From positions 20,538,501-20,602,500 of the forward strand of contig NC_079879.1 in the NCBI RefSeq assembly GCF_029227915.1: a stretch of 64,000 bases of DNA, written 5' to 3'. The translations under genes and the position numbers were made by a program. The notes under the pieces were generated by a model. It was not told the DNA's origin. It saw nothing but the letters and a program-made list of their open reading frames with translations, and did not search any database. This document shows positions 28,101 to 46,960 of the stretch, in pieces (within the stretch, counting starts at the first letter, position 1; every line of letters begins with the position of its first letter). The DNA comes from Hydractinia symbiolongicarpus. Taxonomy: Eukaryota > Cnidaria > Hydrozoa > Anthoathecata > Hydractiniidae.

Positions 28101-31100
28101 TTATAAATAATAAACCACAAAATACTACAGATATAACTGATAAAAATTCTGCTATGAGATAAGAGGCTAATATTTTTCTGTTCTGATAAGATTGTTGACC
28201 GCTATATCAACAGTCAACGGCCATGTCACGCAAGAAGGTCCAAGTGTACATTAGGCATATGGAGACATTTCTTAGTACAGTAAATTGTATTAAAAAATTA
28301 CAGTAATTAGCCATCAGATTAACTGCTTAAACAGTTTTGTTTGCAAGCATAAAGTGGAAGAAAAGTAAGACTAGAGGGGATGAAAAAGTATATGGAATGA
28401 ACTTTGCAAAGTAAAGAAAATTTATATTTATATTGAAAATTTATATTTATATTTATATTTATGTTTCATCACTAAGAAACTTTCAAATTAATCCCAAGGT
28501 AATGCAGAATAAAATCATGGTAAATCATTCAGGAAAAATACAATACTTACTTCAGAAAAATTGATGTTAGGATTAGGCGTAGGAGCCACAACATCATTTG
28601 CATTAACAATAGGAATAGTTCGCATGCGAATAAGCTCTTCTAGTGTTGTTTTTAAATTTGCTCTGTTGTAATCATTTTGAAAATCTGGTTTAGTAACTAG
28701 CACCTGTGCAACACTTAAATTATATTGGTTAAACATTTCATCATACAATGAAAGTAATCCACCTTGACCAACCGCTGCACATACTCGTGAGTCAATGTAA
28801 CCCTAAAATCATATATTTAGCAAAGTTAAAGTATAATGAAAATCTTTTGCAAGGTTAAAAAAACAAATTCTTAAAGCAGTCAAATAATCAGTGGCCCAGC
28901 CATTGTTTTCATTTGCAACATGGCTAAAAAAACATAATCTGGCAAATTGAGCTGGAAAATACCTAATTTTCATTTTAGAACAAATTTAAGCAAAGGTGTC
29001 AAGGAAAAAATATTGTTCTTTATTGGAAATATTATGTTTAACATGTTTTTAAAAAAAAAACAGCAAAGTTAAATTCCAATGTTAATGTTTGCAACTCAAA
29101 GATAAAATGGAATAGGTTAAAATTTTTTTGCTACTTACCATACCCCCACCATTGATTTTTAAAGAATCTCTCATAGTTTGTTGTAAAGACAGTTCATCTC
29201 GAAGTTTCTGTCTTCCAAAAGCCACAGCACCACTTGTAACAATCATCATTTGTTTACCATCATTTTGCATTTCCGAAACCTGAAATAAATGGGCATGTAT
29301 TTACTAAAAATGTTTATGAATAGTTGTGTTGCTGATATATTGTCTCTTTTTGGAAGTTCCGAATAGAGTTTTTATATGCAATTGATTTAGTTTTAAATTA
29401 GTTAAAAAAGATTGAGAATTGGAAAAAGGATTAAGGGAAATGACAGCAAAGTTCCAATTAAAGCCATGTTTGGCCTTGAAGTTAAAAAAAGTCTTTTCAA
29501 TTTTTTAACAACTTTTAAGGTCTTAAAGGCTTTTCTAAAGGTTTAGCAGACAGTCTCGTCCAATCCAAAATGGAACATTGTCATTAGTGTTCCCCGCCTA
29601 ACCTATGCTAGCATAAAAACACATCTTAGGATGAAAAGGATGTAATGGTGGATATTTTGTCCTCTCATCAGCACAATAAGCAACAAGCAAAATGACATTG
29701 AATTTGTGTGATAGACTGTTCTGACGAAGAATAAACTTTGTTTAAAAAAACAAGATAAACTGTTTTTATCTATTTGTGTCTATACTTTTGACCTTGGTAA
29801 TATTCTCAGATAGATAAAACAGTTAATATTGTATTAAAACACACCATGAAGGGTTTGTTAAAAAAGTTGTTTTCTATTTTTTTAACAAGAAGAAAGTGTT
29901 TTGACAAGGTTTAATATTTTCATGCAATTTTGAACTATGATTTGGGGTATGCATAAATATACACAGAAAATTAGGCAATAAGGGCTTACACTTTTGTGCT
30001 TGTTTTGTTACCAGAAAGTGGTGACTTAATTTTCAAAAGTAAACTCCAGAACTTTTCCAGAATATTTTTACCTTATCTGGGATTAATTTCCTTAAACAAA
30101 ACACCTCCAGAAATTCCAATTAAGGTAAACAGTTCCAATTCCCAAAACATGAACCTTCACAAAAAATGACACAGAAAGAATATATACTTATCCCCAACCA
30201 ATGCACCTATATGCCATGATTGATTAGGGCATGCTACAGAATGCACACTAAAATCCCCCTTTTTGAAAACTTTAGCAAAAGTTCTGTTTACGTTCTGTTA
30301 CTCACTTCAATATTAACTTCATTGGTAATTTTAACAAAAAAAACCCACTAAAGTGGGTAGAGTTTTCTTGCTGTTAAAATAATCAAAATAATAATTAGCC
30401 TCTCTTATAGTATGATAGTTTTTTGTTTGTAACTTTTTTATAATTTTGTGATTTATTTTTATCTTAACAACCTGTTTGTATGACAAATAAGTTGCAGCAT
30501 TGGGTGGATATAGTTTATTGAGTTTTTTTTTTAATATTTTACATTTTTATAGGGATAATAAAATTGCTTGTTCATGATATGATAATATTTAATTCATATT
30601 ATTTAAAAATTTAAGTTTCAATAAATCATGCAATTATGTCAGATGGAGTCAAATTTTTATCAAGCAACTCAATGAAGACTGGCTTTGAGGTTGCTTTGAT
30701 TGTGCCAAAGCTGTTGACGTTAAGTTAAGGTTTTTCTCATATAAGTGTTTCAGGGCCTAAGAAAAGTGACATTAAAGAGCTAAAGATGGTTCCTTACATA
30801 GTAGGAGCTTAATTATATATTTTCAGACATGTCCTTTAAAATCAAAGTCATTTATAAATAGGTTAAATAACAAGGATTAAAAAAAAGAAGCTGCCTGACT
30901 GATTCACAAAAGAGATTGACCCAGTTAAAAACCATTTCCATTGTCAACCAGGTATTACTCTCCACATGCACTGAAAGCTTTCTCCCCACTATAATCTGTA
31001 ATTATTTTTCAGGCATTTGATGTTTTTTTTTTCATTTTTGCAAATCATTTTTGTTCTTTTCAAAAACAAATTGTCATAATAAATAAATTGTCATAATGTT

Positions 31101-33025
31101 ATTTTACGTTATGTAGACACAAATGCTAGTATATTTTTATCAAGCAAGATGTATGAAATACAGGTTCTACAGGAAAAAATTCTTGATATATCATGTTATT
31201 TCATGTTTCATATATTTCATGTTAATTTCTGTCTTTAAAACTTGGTAGTTGCTACTGTAGGCAGATCAATTAATACAGGTACTAGGGTTGTCTTGCTCAC
31301 CTAATGCATCTTTGTCCCAATTAACCAAATCTAGAGCTATGTGTCATAGGTTAGAACAAATTTCTGGTTGTTGATACTTTAGCGTATGTTGTCCCAATTA
31401 ACCAAATCTAGAGCTATGTGTCATAGGTTAGAACAAATTTCTTGTTTTTGATACTTTAGGGTATGGAACTACAGATCTTGGTATACATAGTCTGCCACTA
31501 TTAGGTGAGCCTCAGTTAGTCAAGCAAAATTCCATAGATCACATATAAAGAGGAGGGAGTCTGATTTAGTTCCTCACCTGTAGTTGCAAATACTTTCCTA
31601 ATTCAAATTGTTTTCCCACCATGTGTTGGTTATTAATTCCTGCTTTTTCCTCTCTCTCTATGTGACATACCTGCATCACCACACATACTACATAGGAATG
31701 AGATAGATTATCTACAATTGAACTGGTTCATCAAAGCTACATGCCATGGTCAAGCGTCACAGCTGTCCAATTCCATTAGATACATAGGTTCCTTGAATTG
31801 GCTCAGTTTAGCTTAGAAGGATTAACAGGGTTTTACCCCAGTGGTGGAAGCAATTGGCAATTTTACCTACCATCGCACTGATATTTTAACTATACCTGGT
31901 GGGGATACTGGGATGCCACAAGGTGTAGAGATGTGCGTGTAGCCCCGAAACAGTATGTGGGATACTGCACAGGTGCGAGGAGATAAATGAGGAAGACAGA
32001 TGAATTAGGAAATAACAAGAGGGGTATGCTCCTGGGGCAGTGCTGTGAGTCAGGTACTAAGAGGTTAACAACAGATGTAAAATACAATAGAAGCTAGAGC
32101 TCATAAAAAGTAGGTTCGTGTGAGGTGTGGTAGAGAAAATTAAATCCAAGAAGAGGAGCAGATGGGATTGAAAGAACTAAAACGTAAAACAATACTAGTA
32201 GAAGAGTGTAGTAGAGAAGAGTGATTTATTGGGAACAGGCATAAGAGTTTGAGACAGTTTTCTCTCTCCAGCCTACTATCCTTAACCAATTCTGCCAAAC
32301 TACCCTCAGTTTATCTGCATGAAAGCTGAAATAAATTTTCTACTCTAAGTTTATGTTTTTATTTGGAGTAACAGCAATTAACCTGGCGGTAATAAATACT
32401 TGTGTCACTTGAAAGGTGTATTTGGCTGACACATTTCCTGTTAATAGAGGAAGTGAATATTTATATATGTTGTACTTTTTGACCCAGTGAAATTCCATAG
32501 GTTCCCAAGATACACGATTTGTGCTTTAATTCAATCAAAGTGTTTTTAAACTCAAACATGAAGCAAATGTTTCAAGGTTTCTCAGTCCCCTTATGGTTTT
32601 TGTGTCAGTACCCTCTTTTAATAAGTAAATATCCATTTAAAAAAAATAATAATAATAACAGCTCCTTGAAGATTCAGTATGTGCTTGAAATGACTTAAAT
32701 GAAGCATTTGTGCTCATAGCCTGAGTGTTTGACTACTTAATTGCTTAACATCTCTTATAAATGCTGTTCATACCTGTTCCACAATTGATGCAAGTCTACC
32801 CAAAGCAACTCCACTTTCGTCATCCCTTGTGATTACTGCTGAACCAAGTTTTACAACAATTCTTTTTGCTTTTTTTAACTGACTACGGAACAATATATTA
32901 GACGGATTTCTTGTCACTAAGCGAGGATAACTTTGATCCAACAAGGCTGTTTTGGAAATACATCTTTGTGAAATGCAACTGGTAAAAGCATTTGTATAAT
33001 ATTTCTGGACTCCGTAACGAAACAT
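22150..33025 (-). CDS. ALDH18A1: Delta-1-pyrroline-5-carboxylate synthase (P5CS)
   Basis: Twelve exons: 33025-32774, 29279-29139, 28802-28551, 27874-27656, 27498-27330, 27039-26675, 26380-26234, 25597-25402, 24858-24737, 24234-24048, 22804-22709 and 22340-22150. All phases agree and give 778 residues (human is about 795). A basic, Ser-rich N-terminus of about 40 residues fits a mitochondrial presequence. The glutamate 5-kinase half shows [38 protein letters not shown]-like [10 protein letters not shown] and [12 protein letters not shown]. The gamma-glutamyl phosphate reductase (ALDH-fold) half shows [36 protein letters not shown], the catalytic-Cys segment [13 protein letters not shown] (near residue 590) and [18 protein letters not shown]. 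The enzyme turns glutamate into P5C using ATP and NADPH, for proline (and ornithine) synthesis. The donor after exon 4 is AAG|GTCTGT, weaker than its neighbours. Intron 1 is the longest (3.5 kb). The gene is divergent from CHMP3. Confidence 0.96.
31312..31465. repeat. 77-bp tandem duplication in P5CS intron 1
   Basis: Two adjacent, nearly identical copies starting at 31312 and 31389. Each carries GTCCCAATTAACC near its start and GATACTTTAG near its end. Few mismatches separate them, so the duplication looks recent. Confidence 0.85.
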
Positions 33026-33390
33026 CTTTATACACTTCTAAATTGAAATTCTAAAGAAATATAAAATAGCTAAGATATGATGTGCTATAAGCAATGGAGT
33101 CTGGTAAAATAACTAAAAAAATTGAAAACGACTTGTGAGATTTCAAATTCTCTTCATGCTACGTCTACCACGTGTCGCGTATTGTTTTTGTTTGACACCT
33201 GCCAACGTTACCCGCGGTTCTGCAATTCTGCAAAATTTAATTCCGAGAAGAATACTATGACGTAATGATAAACATATCGACCCAACATCATGGCTGCTGC
33301 GTAAATTGTTGAACAAAGAAAAAACATTCGTGATTTTGGGAGAATTAATTACATTTTCAACGTTTTTAAGAAAGAAACACACACTAAAAC
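33026..33390. promoter_or_regulatory. Shared divergent promoter region of P5CS and CHMP3
   Basis: The two start codons lie head to head, 365 bases apart. The 5' UTRs and core promoters of both genes must fit here unless untranslated exons exist. The segment is less AT-rich than its flanks. No TATA box could be assigned with confidence. Confidence 0.6.
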
Positions 33391-36300
33391 ATGGGACTTT
33401 TCGGTAAAACTCCTCAAAAAGATCCAAAGGAACAGGTATGGGTTAACAGCATTGTCTTAAAGTGACTTGTTGAGTGGATGTGGTTATCAACGCTTTTTTA
33501 TTTATAGATGGCTAGCTAATAACGTCAATCGTAGTCAATAACGTTAATTTAACGTCAATATCTTATATTAAATTGTTAAAGCTATTGCAATGCATTTTAA
33601 ACTTTTAGGCCAATTAACTTGTAAACAAGGGGATGATGTTCTGCCAAGATTGCGAAAACGACCTCTTTACAACCGGGGCAGCCAGATTAAGTATGCTTGG
33701 ACTGATTATGTTTTTTTTGCACTGGTTATGTTGTGGTGACCGGATTATGAGCACTGATATAATGGTTGGCTAGGCAGGCTGTGATTGGCATTTTCTTCAA
33801 ACCTTTGTGAATTAAACATTTTCTGGAAGATAGAACACCCCTAAAAACTAGACATGGCGAAAGTAAAAAGTCTTGACGTAATTCTTAGTATAAACTTCTG
33901 TAGTAAATACATTTCAACATAATATACTTTAAAGTAACTAAATTTCATGGAACCTAAATTATTCTTTTTGCGGGAATTAAGTTTGGTGAAAAGTTATTAA
34001 ACTTGCGAATCCCAAAATTTGTTATTTGCCACAAAATTCCGTTTCATTTGAGAACAACAACAACTTGCCACCAGGTATATTTGCTTGTCAGAAGTGATGA
34101 CAAATGATATAAAAGCGGTTGGCCCGATTAAATTTGTTCTATAAGTCTCAAATGTCATACATAAGTCGGCCTGCCCCAATTATGTTAGTTTTATAATAAG
34201 TGAGAAATAATATTAGACTGTCGTATATAAACTGGCCTGCCCTGATTACGTTTCTTTTATAAGTGCCAAAAAATATTTTTTGAGTAACTAGCCGGCCTGG
34301 CCTGATTATGTTGCTCTGATTATGTATTTTCTGTCCTAATTTTAACCGGTGCAAGCTGCCGTGCTTAATCAGGGCAGTGTTTATTATTTGGGCAGAACAG
34401 TGACGTCAGTTATTTTTCCCCGCATGTGTAATTAGGCACTACAGGCCTTGCCATGAGCAAATAACCTCCCAAGCAATTAATTGCTTGCGTCAGAGTGTCC
34501 ACGCGAGCAATTTTGCTCGCCATACACAATTAAGGCAACGTTAAAACAAGGTTCTATTTTTTTGTGGATGGGTTGCTGACTTCATCAAAATTATAACTCT
34601 ATTTTGCCTCAGTGGATTTTTCCACAGGCTTTATCAACTAGTAAGTATATATTATCTGGTACACAGAAAGCTTTTTTTCTTTTGTGCTTTTCCCTTTTTT
34701 ACCTCCAGGATGTCGGTTTAATGTCTGTTTCTTATTCATATGCTATATTTCGACCATTGAAATCAAGTATGACCTTTTAAAAAGGCCAAACTTTGTTTTA
34801 ATGGTCTGATTATGGCATTTACTCTTAATCTTTTCTCTTTCACCCGTTTTTCACTTCTGAAACGTCAGCTAGTATCTTGAATAAACACTACGAATAAGTT
34901 TATATACATTTTCAAAACTTTTAACAATATGTAATATTGTTATTTAATGATTGAAAAGCTTATATTTATAATTTTAATAGCATTAATTGAAGAATCTTGA
35001 AATAAACAGAAAAAAAATCGATTCTTAAACTTTTTTTCTATAATTCCACAGGTGAGAGAATGGTCATCAAGTATGAGAAGAGAAGGACGAAAGCTGGACC
35101 GCCAAATTCGAAGTAAGTAATTGTTACAATTAATTTTCCCAGGTACAAATTTTTTCAAAATCATGAGATATTTAAAAAGACTTTATTTTCATCAAATTTC
35201 AAGTGGAAATTAGTTAATGTGTTTGTTTTTTTGTGTGAAATTTTCAATTCTCGTTGCTATTACCCAGATTTTTATAACATTTTTTGAGGGTTTAAACAAA
35301 GAAACAAAAAAAACAAAAGGACAATAATTTGGGGAAGAAAGTGCATGGTTTTCAAGGGATGTTCATGCAAAATGAGAATTGAATATATACTGTTTAAAAA
35401 CTAAATACAAACATAAAAATATTTTGTTTTAGCAATAAAAACACAAGAAGCCAAGGTACAAGTTTCCATAAAAGCTGCTGCAAAGAAAGGAGACAAAGAT
35501 GTATGCTATATATTGGCAAAAGAAATTATTAATTCAAGAAAAGCTGTAAATAAAATATATGCTGCGAAAGCCCAGTTAAATTCTGTGGAAATGCAGATGA
35601 AAAATCAATTAGGTAATATTTGTAAAAATATATATATAAATAAAAAAAATAAAAGAAATTAAAATTAGCAGAAACTGTTTCTGTTTTATGTAAATTTGGA
35701 GTTTCTTAATTGGTTTTCCTACTTTAAGTTGTGCCCTTTTATGTACTGCGCTTTTTGAAAGTTGGTGATTGTCAAAGCTTTTAAAAAATACATGAAGTAA
35801 AACTAATAATTTGCTTGACCATGTTTTTGAAGCGTTACTGTATGGGGATCAAAATGTAGGATTTCTTTAGCAATATATTTTTCTGTCAGAACTCTATACC
35901 CTCATAGTATTAACCAAAGCATCATAATTTTTTCAACTTTTAGCTACTTTAAGGTTAGCCGGTTGTCTTGAAAAAAGCACGGAAGTAATGAGAGGGATGT
36001 CAGCCTTGGTTAAAGTTCCTGAAATTCAAGAAATAATGCAACAAATGTCTAAAGAAATGATGAAGGTCAGTTTGAAGCTTTTTAAGACCTTTTTAAAAAG
36101 GGGGTGATTTGCCTTTGTACCGACCAATTCATGATATATAATTGGGAAGATTATGTTATACCAGTTGAATTTCACTTTTTAACTACCAAAATCAAATGAC
36201 TTTTGTTCTAATCAGGCTGGTATAATGGAAGAGATGTTAGAGGATACGTTTGAAGGGATGGAAGACCAAGAAGAATTAGAAGAAGCTGCACAAGGCGAAG

Positions 36301-36840
36301 TCGATAAAATCTTATTTGAAGTTACTAGTGGTATGTTTTTTGTTGTTTTTTTTAGTGTCATATTACCAATGAGATTTTTGGGAGCACGGATAAAATTCGC
36401 TCGCAGGCAGTAAACTTGGGATGTACGAGGTAGATCTGCATCGTTTTGAATAAAAAGTCTTTAATAGTTTTCAATCTCTATTTTTAGGAGTACTTGGACA
36501 AGCAGGTCCAGTTGCTGCAGGTGGTTTAGAGGTATGACCAATCTATTTCTTCTGTTAAAACGGCACTAACCGAGGAAGTGTTTTTTGGCGCTATCAATTT
36601 CGTGAATAGTATCTAATGATATTTCACGGGTACTTAATTTTTGAGCCAAAATCCGTAAAAACCGCGAAACTAAAAAACTGCTAGGAATTTTTAGAAGAAT
36701 GTTCCTTTGAGAAGTTTTGAAATTTCCATACCGTTGTGATCTATTTTTCTTTAATCTAGGCTCCAGCTGGTGCTGAAGCTGCTGACGAAAATGAAGATCT
36801 CGATGATATGCAAGCAAGACTGGAATCGTTACGTAGTTAG
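33391..36840 (+). CDS. CHMP3: Charged multivesicular body protein 3 (ESCRT-III, Vps24)
   Basis: Seven exons: 33391-33435, 35052-35112, 35433-35612, 35944-36065, 36216-36330, 36488-36531 and 36760-36840 (stop TAG). They give 215 residues in one frame; human CHMP3 is 222. The start MGLFGKTPQKDPKEQ matches the family. The N-terminal half is the basic helical hairpin (REGRKLDRQIR, VSIKAAAKKGDKDVC, AKEIINSRKAVNKIYAAKAQ). The C-terminal half is acidic (GIMEEMLEDTFEGMEDQEEL) and ends in a MIM-type helix, DMQARLESLRS. CHMP3 polymerises with CHMP2 on endosomal membranes during multivesicular body formation and other ESCRT-III membrane scission, and binds MIT-domain partners such as VPS4 through the C-terminal helix. 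It is divergent from P5CS. Intron 1 contains degenerate GGCCTGCCC-type repeats. Confidence 0.97.
34115..34340. repeat. Degenerate tandem repeats in CHMP3 intron 1
   Basis: Four imperfect units begin with GGCCTGCCCTGATTATGTT-like sequence near 34121, 34167, 34232 and 34293, spaced 47-65 bases apart. Looser copies of the GATTATG phrase lie upstream, between about 33690 and 33770. Confidence 0.5.
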
Positions 36841-38440
36841 AAATAAGCGATTAAAATCCTCACCGCGTAAAAATGACTGGTTTTGAAATGTACATAATTT
36901 GAATTACATGAAATTCTCTCTTTATAGAAGTAGTATCTTTTATGTATTACTTGTGTATATATAATACGAAAGATATACGTCGTAAACATTTGTGTCTATT
37001 CCACGCAGAATGAAATTCTTCTAGCTTTGTAGTGGTACTTTAAAAAACGGAAAGCAAAACGCGTGTGTCAGGGTTTTTAGCGATTTCAAGGATTAAAATT
37101 TTTGGAGTATGCTTTTTTACCAAAATGTGATCTGGGAGGAGAGAGTTGCGATCTATTTGTAGGGAGCTTTAAAGTAAACTTTGCGTATAACCAATTATTA
37201 TGGTAAATTAAAAAAATTTAACGGTTCGAGGGCACTATAAGTTTATTTAAGAAAACCCTGGTAGTGAAAAATGTTTTTCATTTGCTACGCTAGTTTTACA
37301 ACAGATTCCGTATTTACAAACTTGTAAGATTTATCATAGTCACAAGGCTATGCATTTATCCAAAATCTTAAAAGGGAAGCTTAATATTCTTCGGTTCGTT
37401 TTTTCTGTCTGTCCTTGCAGGAAAGAATACCGAGAATCTGTATTTCTTCCTCCAAGGTCTGTCCTAACAGCTATATTTATACTTAAATGAATGAATTATT
37501 TAGGACGAAGAAATCGTCAAAAATAATAATTCTCGTAACAAGACAAACGTCGCAAACAAAAAAAATTGCGGATATGTTAATTGGTATGGTAGCTAGTTTT
37601 TATTCGTGCTGCTACGTTTTCGTTGCGCGTCTGAAAAACAAACTAGTCGTCAAGCCGTAAAAGAATTCACAAGTTCGCCCGTCATTAATTTTTTTATTGC
37701 TTGTAACAATTTTGAAACAAACAAAATACGTCATAAGAGGTAATTCCTATCATGTTGTTAAGTAAAAATAACATAAAACACGAAAAAGCATCACTGTCAA
37801 AGCATTAGACGGTAACAATGAAGTTATCCTACATTATGAATGTTATACATTCTTTATACTGATGAAATTTTAATTCTGTCGACATATTTCTCCTTGGTTG
37901 TGCATCGATACATCGCATAAATTAAAACGCACAACAGAAAGAAAATTTCATCGACCATAATTTTGCACTTTATTTATAATGTCAGACATTTTTTCAGATG
38001 AACTATTTATCTCAGTATAAATTAGGCTATTTATAAAATTTTAGACCTACCCCAGTTCTTACCATAAGGATCGCCATAAGGATCTTCCTGACAAGCCACT
38101 TGTTGATGTTGATGTCAATCTGGTCTTTAGGGTCTATCGAAAAAACTGTAAGGCGGGGTAGAGCTATACAAAGAACGTTGCGATAGCACCCTTGTTTTTA
38201 ACTTAAATCTCCGATACTGCAATACCAATATAAAAAAAGGACAACAGTCACTTGTAACTAGGTTGCACAGACCTTGATCCTTACGAAACGGCTCAAGTAA
38301 ACTGAAGTGAGATCTCCGTCGGACATTCTGAATAACACAACCAAACCATTATTACACCCACTTTATTGCAAGAAAAATAAACAACCTGTTAATTGAATTA
38401 TTTTTTATTTTTTTCCAAAAAAACTAAATTTCTGCAGGGT

Positions 38441-38487
38441 GCAACCTCGTCCCCAGGCCATCTTGTATCTGGGAACTAGGTTGTACA
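38441..38487. repeat. Foldback copy of the CCTCGTCCCCAGG repeat
   Basis: CAACCTCGTCCCCAG is followed 12 bases later by CTGGGAACTAGGTTG, its imperfect reverse complement. The whole forms a 15-bp stem hairpin. Same motif family as the 16040-16119 element. Confidence 0.6.
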
Positions 38488-39238
38488 GTGTGGTCATTAT
38501 TTATTATTTTTCTATTGTTCTAAATAATAGATCTATTGTTTTTCACATGAAATCCTAGCCTAATATTCTGACAAAGAATATTTTTTTAAAAGAAGATGCG
38601 TGTAAAACAAGCTTACAGCTATTCACAGTGAGCACATAGTTTAATGCATTTTATCCGTCATGTCAACATCAAATTCTATTTCAGATTCACCGAACGAATC
38701 GTCATCTCTGTCATCAAACTAAATGTTCTCGTGTAGGAAGTGACTGACTCACAAAGCTTCTACAGCTAGTGTAATGTTAGCGAGTGAAAATATTATTTCT
38801 GTTATTAAGACATATAAATAAAGTGTGTGGGCTGGGTAAAAAGTTTGCAAATTAACATAAAACAATGATTTATTATTCCTAAATTTTGCTTAATTTCGCA
38901 AATGACGGAATTGACGAAAATTTGAGAGAGCATATTTTCGCCATTGCGACAGTGGCAATTAACTATTTCGCGAAAATTAATTCTCGCGCAAATATTTATT
39001 CCATTAAGGTAGTCGTTTACCTATTGAAAAACTCGAAAGTTCGCCTGATTTGCTTACTTTAATGTCACTATTTCGTGCATCGTTAGCACAAATTAACACT
39101 GTTTAGCAGCCATTTTGAACAAGGAGTTGTATTAGCAGTTGAAAAAAGAAGTGCATTTGTAAACATGTTTCGACCGTGATTCCATAAAATGTCATGCGAT
39201 GAAACCTGACCGAAATACAAAGTCAAACATTATTATTA

Positions 39239-39378
39239 TCTATATTATAATGCCCGTATACGTCCGTCCGTCCGTCCGTCCGTCCGTCCGTCCGTCCGTC
39301 CGTCCGTCCGTCCGTCCGTCCGTCCGTCCGTCCGTCCGTGGGGGCGAACCCGTGGATTTTTCACGGGCTAACGACTAG
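39239..39378 (+). mobile_element. Mini-Helitron-like element with a GTCC microsatellite core
   Basis: The 140-base unit begins TCTATATTATAAT, carries about 19 GTCC units (39262-39338), then a perfect 6-bp hairpin (CCCGTG at 39349-39354, CACGGG at 39362-39367), and ends ten bases later in CTAG. It sits in an ATT-rich target, between A and T. A TC start, 3' hairpin and CTRR end are Helitron hallmarks, and a microsatellite core is known from DINE-1-like non-autonomous Helitrons. A second copy lies inverted at 53982-54116. Confidence 0.6.
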
Positions 39379-40088
39379 TTATTATTAATTTGTGTTTGTA
39401 ATTTGGTATAATTTTATTACTTTCGATTGATGTTTTTTATAAGCGCCCAATGACCAAATAAGCGCCCAGTCCGTTAAGTCAGCAGGGTTATATAAATGAG
39501 TGATTATCGGACTGCGTGAACAAACTGTTTTATCAGCACTCCACCCTACTTGTTCTGTTGTTGTATTTATATAGCTAAACATAAGCCGTGGGGAAAGAAA
39601 GAAGAAGACGTGCACGCATCAAGATATATAACTTCTCAAAATATTTAACCATCTTTCTATACCATGTGTGATAAACCCCCCTGGCTCTTCAAATAAAATA
39701 TATGTCTGTAATTGTTTGCAATATAATTTTGAGTGAGCCACCTTTTTATAAACAATATCACATCCGATTTGTTGTAACAGCGGAAGAGTTCTGGATGAAG
39801 ATATTCAGGGGGTGTTAAAACATGACCTTGTGTTGATTTTTGGCGGAAATAACACAAACTATTACCATGGCAATATTGGACAAGACAAAATGAATATACT
39901 TTAAAAAAATAACTTGTAACTGTGAACAATAAAAAAATAAAATAAATATTTCAGTAAAAGTGTTAATACGTCAGAAAAGACATGTCTATAAACAAATAAA
40001 CTTTTAAATCTGTGAACATTTTAAACAGAAACCTTAGTACTTCACAAATATCAATTTAAATCGGCGGGAAAATATATACAAAATAAAT

Positions 40089-46377
<6,289 letters not shown>

Positions 46378-46960
46378 CTGCAACTATTACATTGGGAAAA
46401 AAAGGGAAAACTACATAACGCCCTTTATCAAATACACAGAAAAGACAAAAGATATAAACTTGATATTGTATATTTTATAAAAAATAAATCGTTGACAATA
46501 GCGAGAAATTGTGTATCATCAAATTCACACGTATGCAATTTATCGTTGCATTGAGATTGAAAAATTAAGGATTAACTTATAGAATTTGACCACAGCGGTT
46601 AATAAATCCCCATTGAAGATCTTTGATTTCTAGGTGTGAAAAATATATTGTTTTATAGTCGTAAAAGATTGTAGCAACCAAATTCCCGCCCTCTAAATAA
46701 CACAAAGGCATGTAAAAATTTAAAAAAAAATAAAATTAAAATAGTATTGCTCTTTTTCAACCCAGCCAACTAACATGTGACAACTACTACCACGACAATG
46801 CATTGGTTAAGCGCTGAATCCTTTCTCAAATAATCGCACGACAAATTCATATGAACAGCAAGGAATAGAAACTGTAGCCAATGTAAATACAAAAGTCCTT
46901 TGTAACAAAATTAGTTTATCGATACACGTCTTTTGAAATGGTTTACTACCAACGTATTAT
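46378..46960. other. Convergent 3' region between the LOX and YjbQ-like genes
   Basis: AT-rich, holding the 3' UTRs of both genes. Nothing else recognised. Confidence 0.6.
46484..46489 (+). promoter_or_regulatory. Candidate polyadenylation signal of the lysyl oxidase gene
   Basis: AATAAA about 107 bases after the stop codon of the FN2 exon. Its position supports exon 10 being the true last exon. Confidence 0.5.

Larger units (their letters stand above)
36841..40088. other. Intergenic region between CHMP3 and the lysyl oxidase gene
   Basis: No coding exon recognised. It contains the CHMP3 3' UTR, a foldback copy of the CCTCGTCCCCAGG motif at 38441-38487, a TTCGCGAAAATTAATTCTCG-type repeat near 38970-39000 and a mini-Helitron at 39239-39378. 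Confidence 0.6.

Noticed and set aside
33143-33427. 94-codon minus-strand frame overlapping the CHMP3 start
   Set aside because: It is a shadow of CHMP3 exon 1 and the divergent promoter. No similarity to any family.
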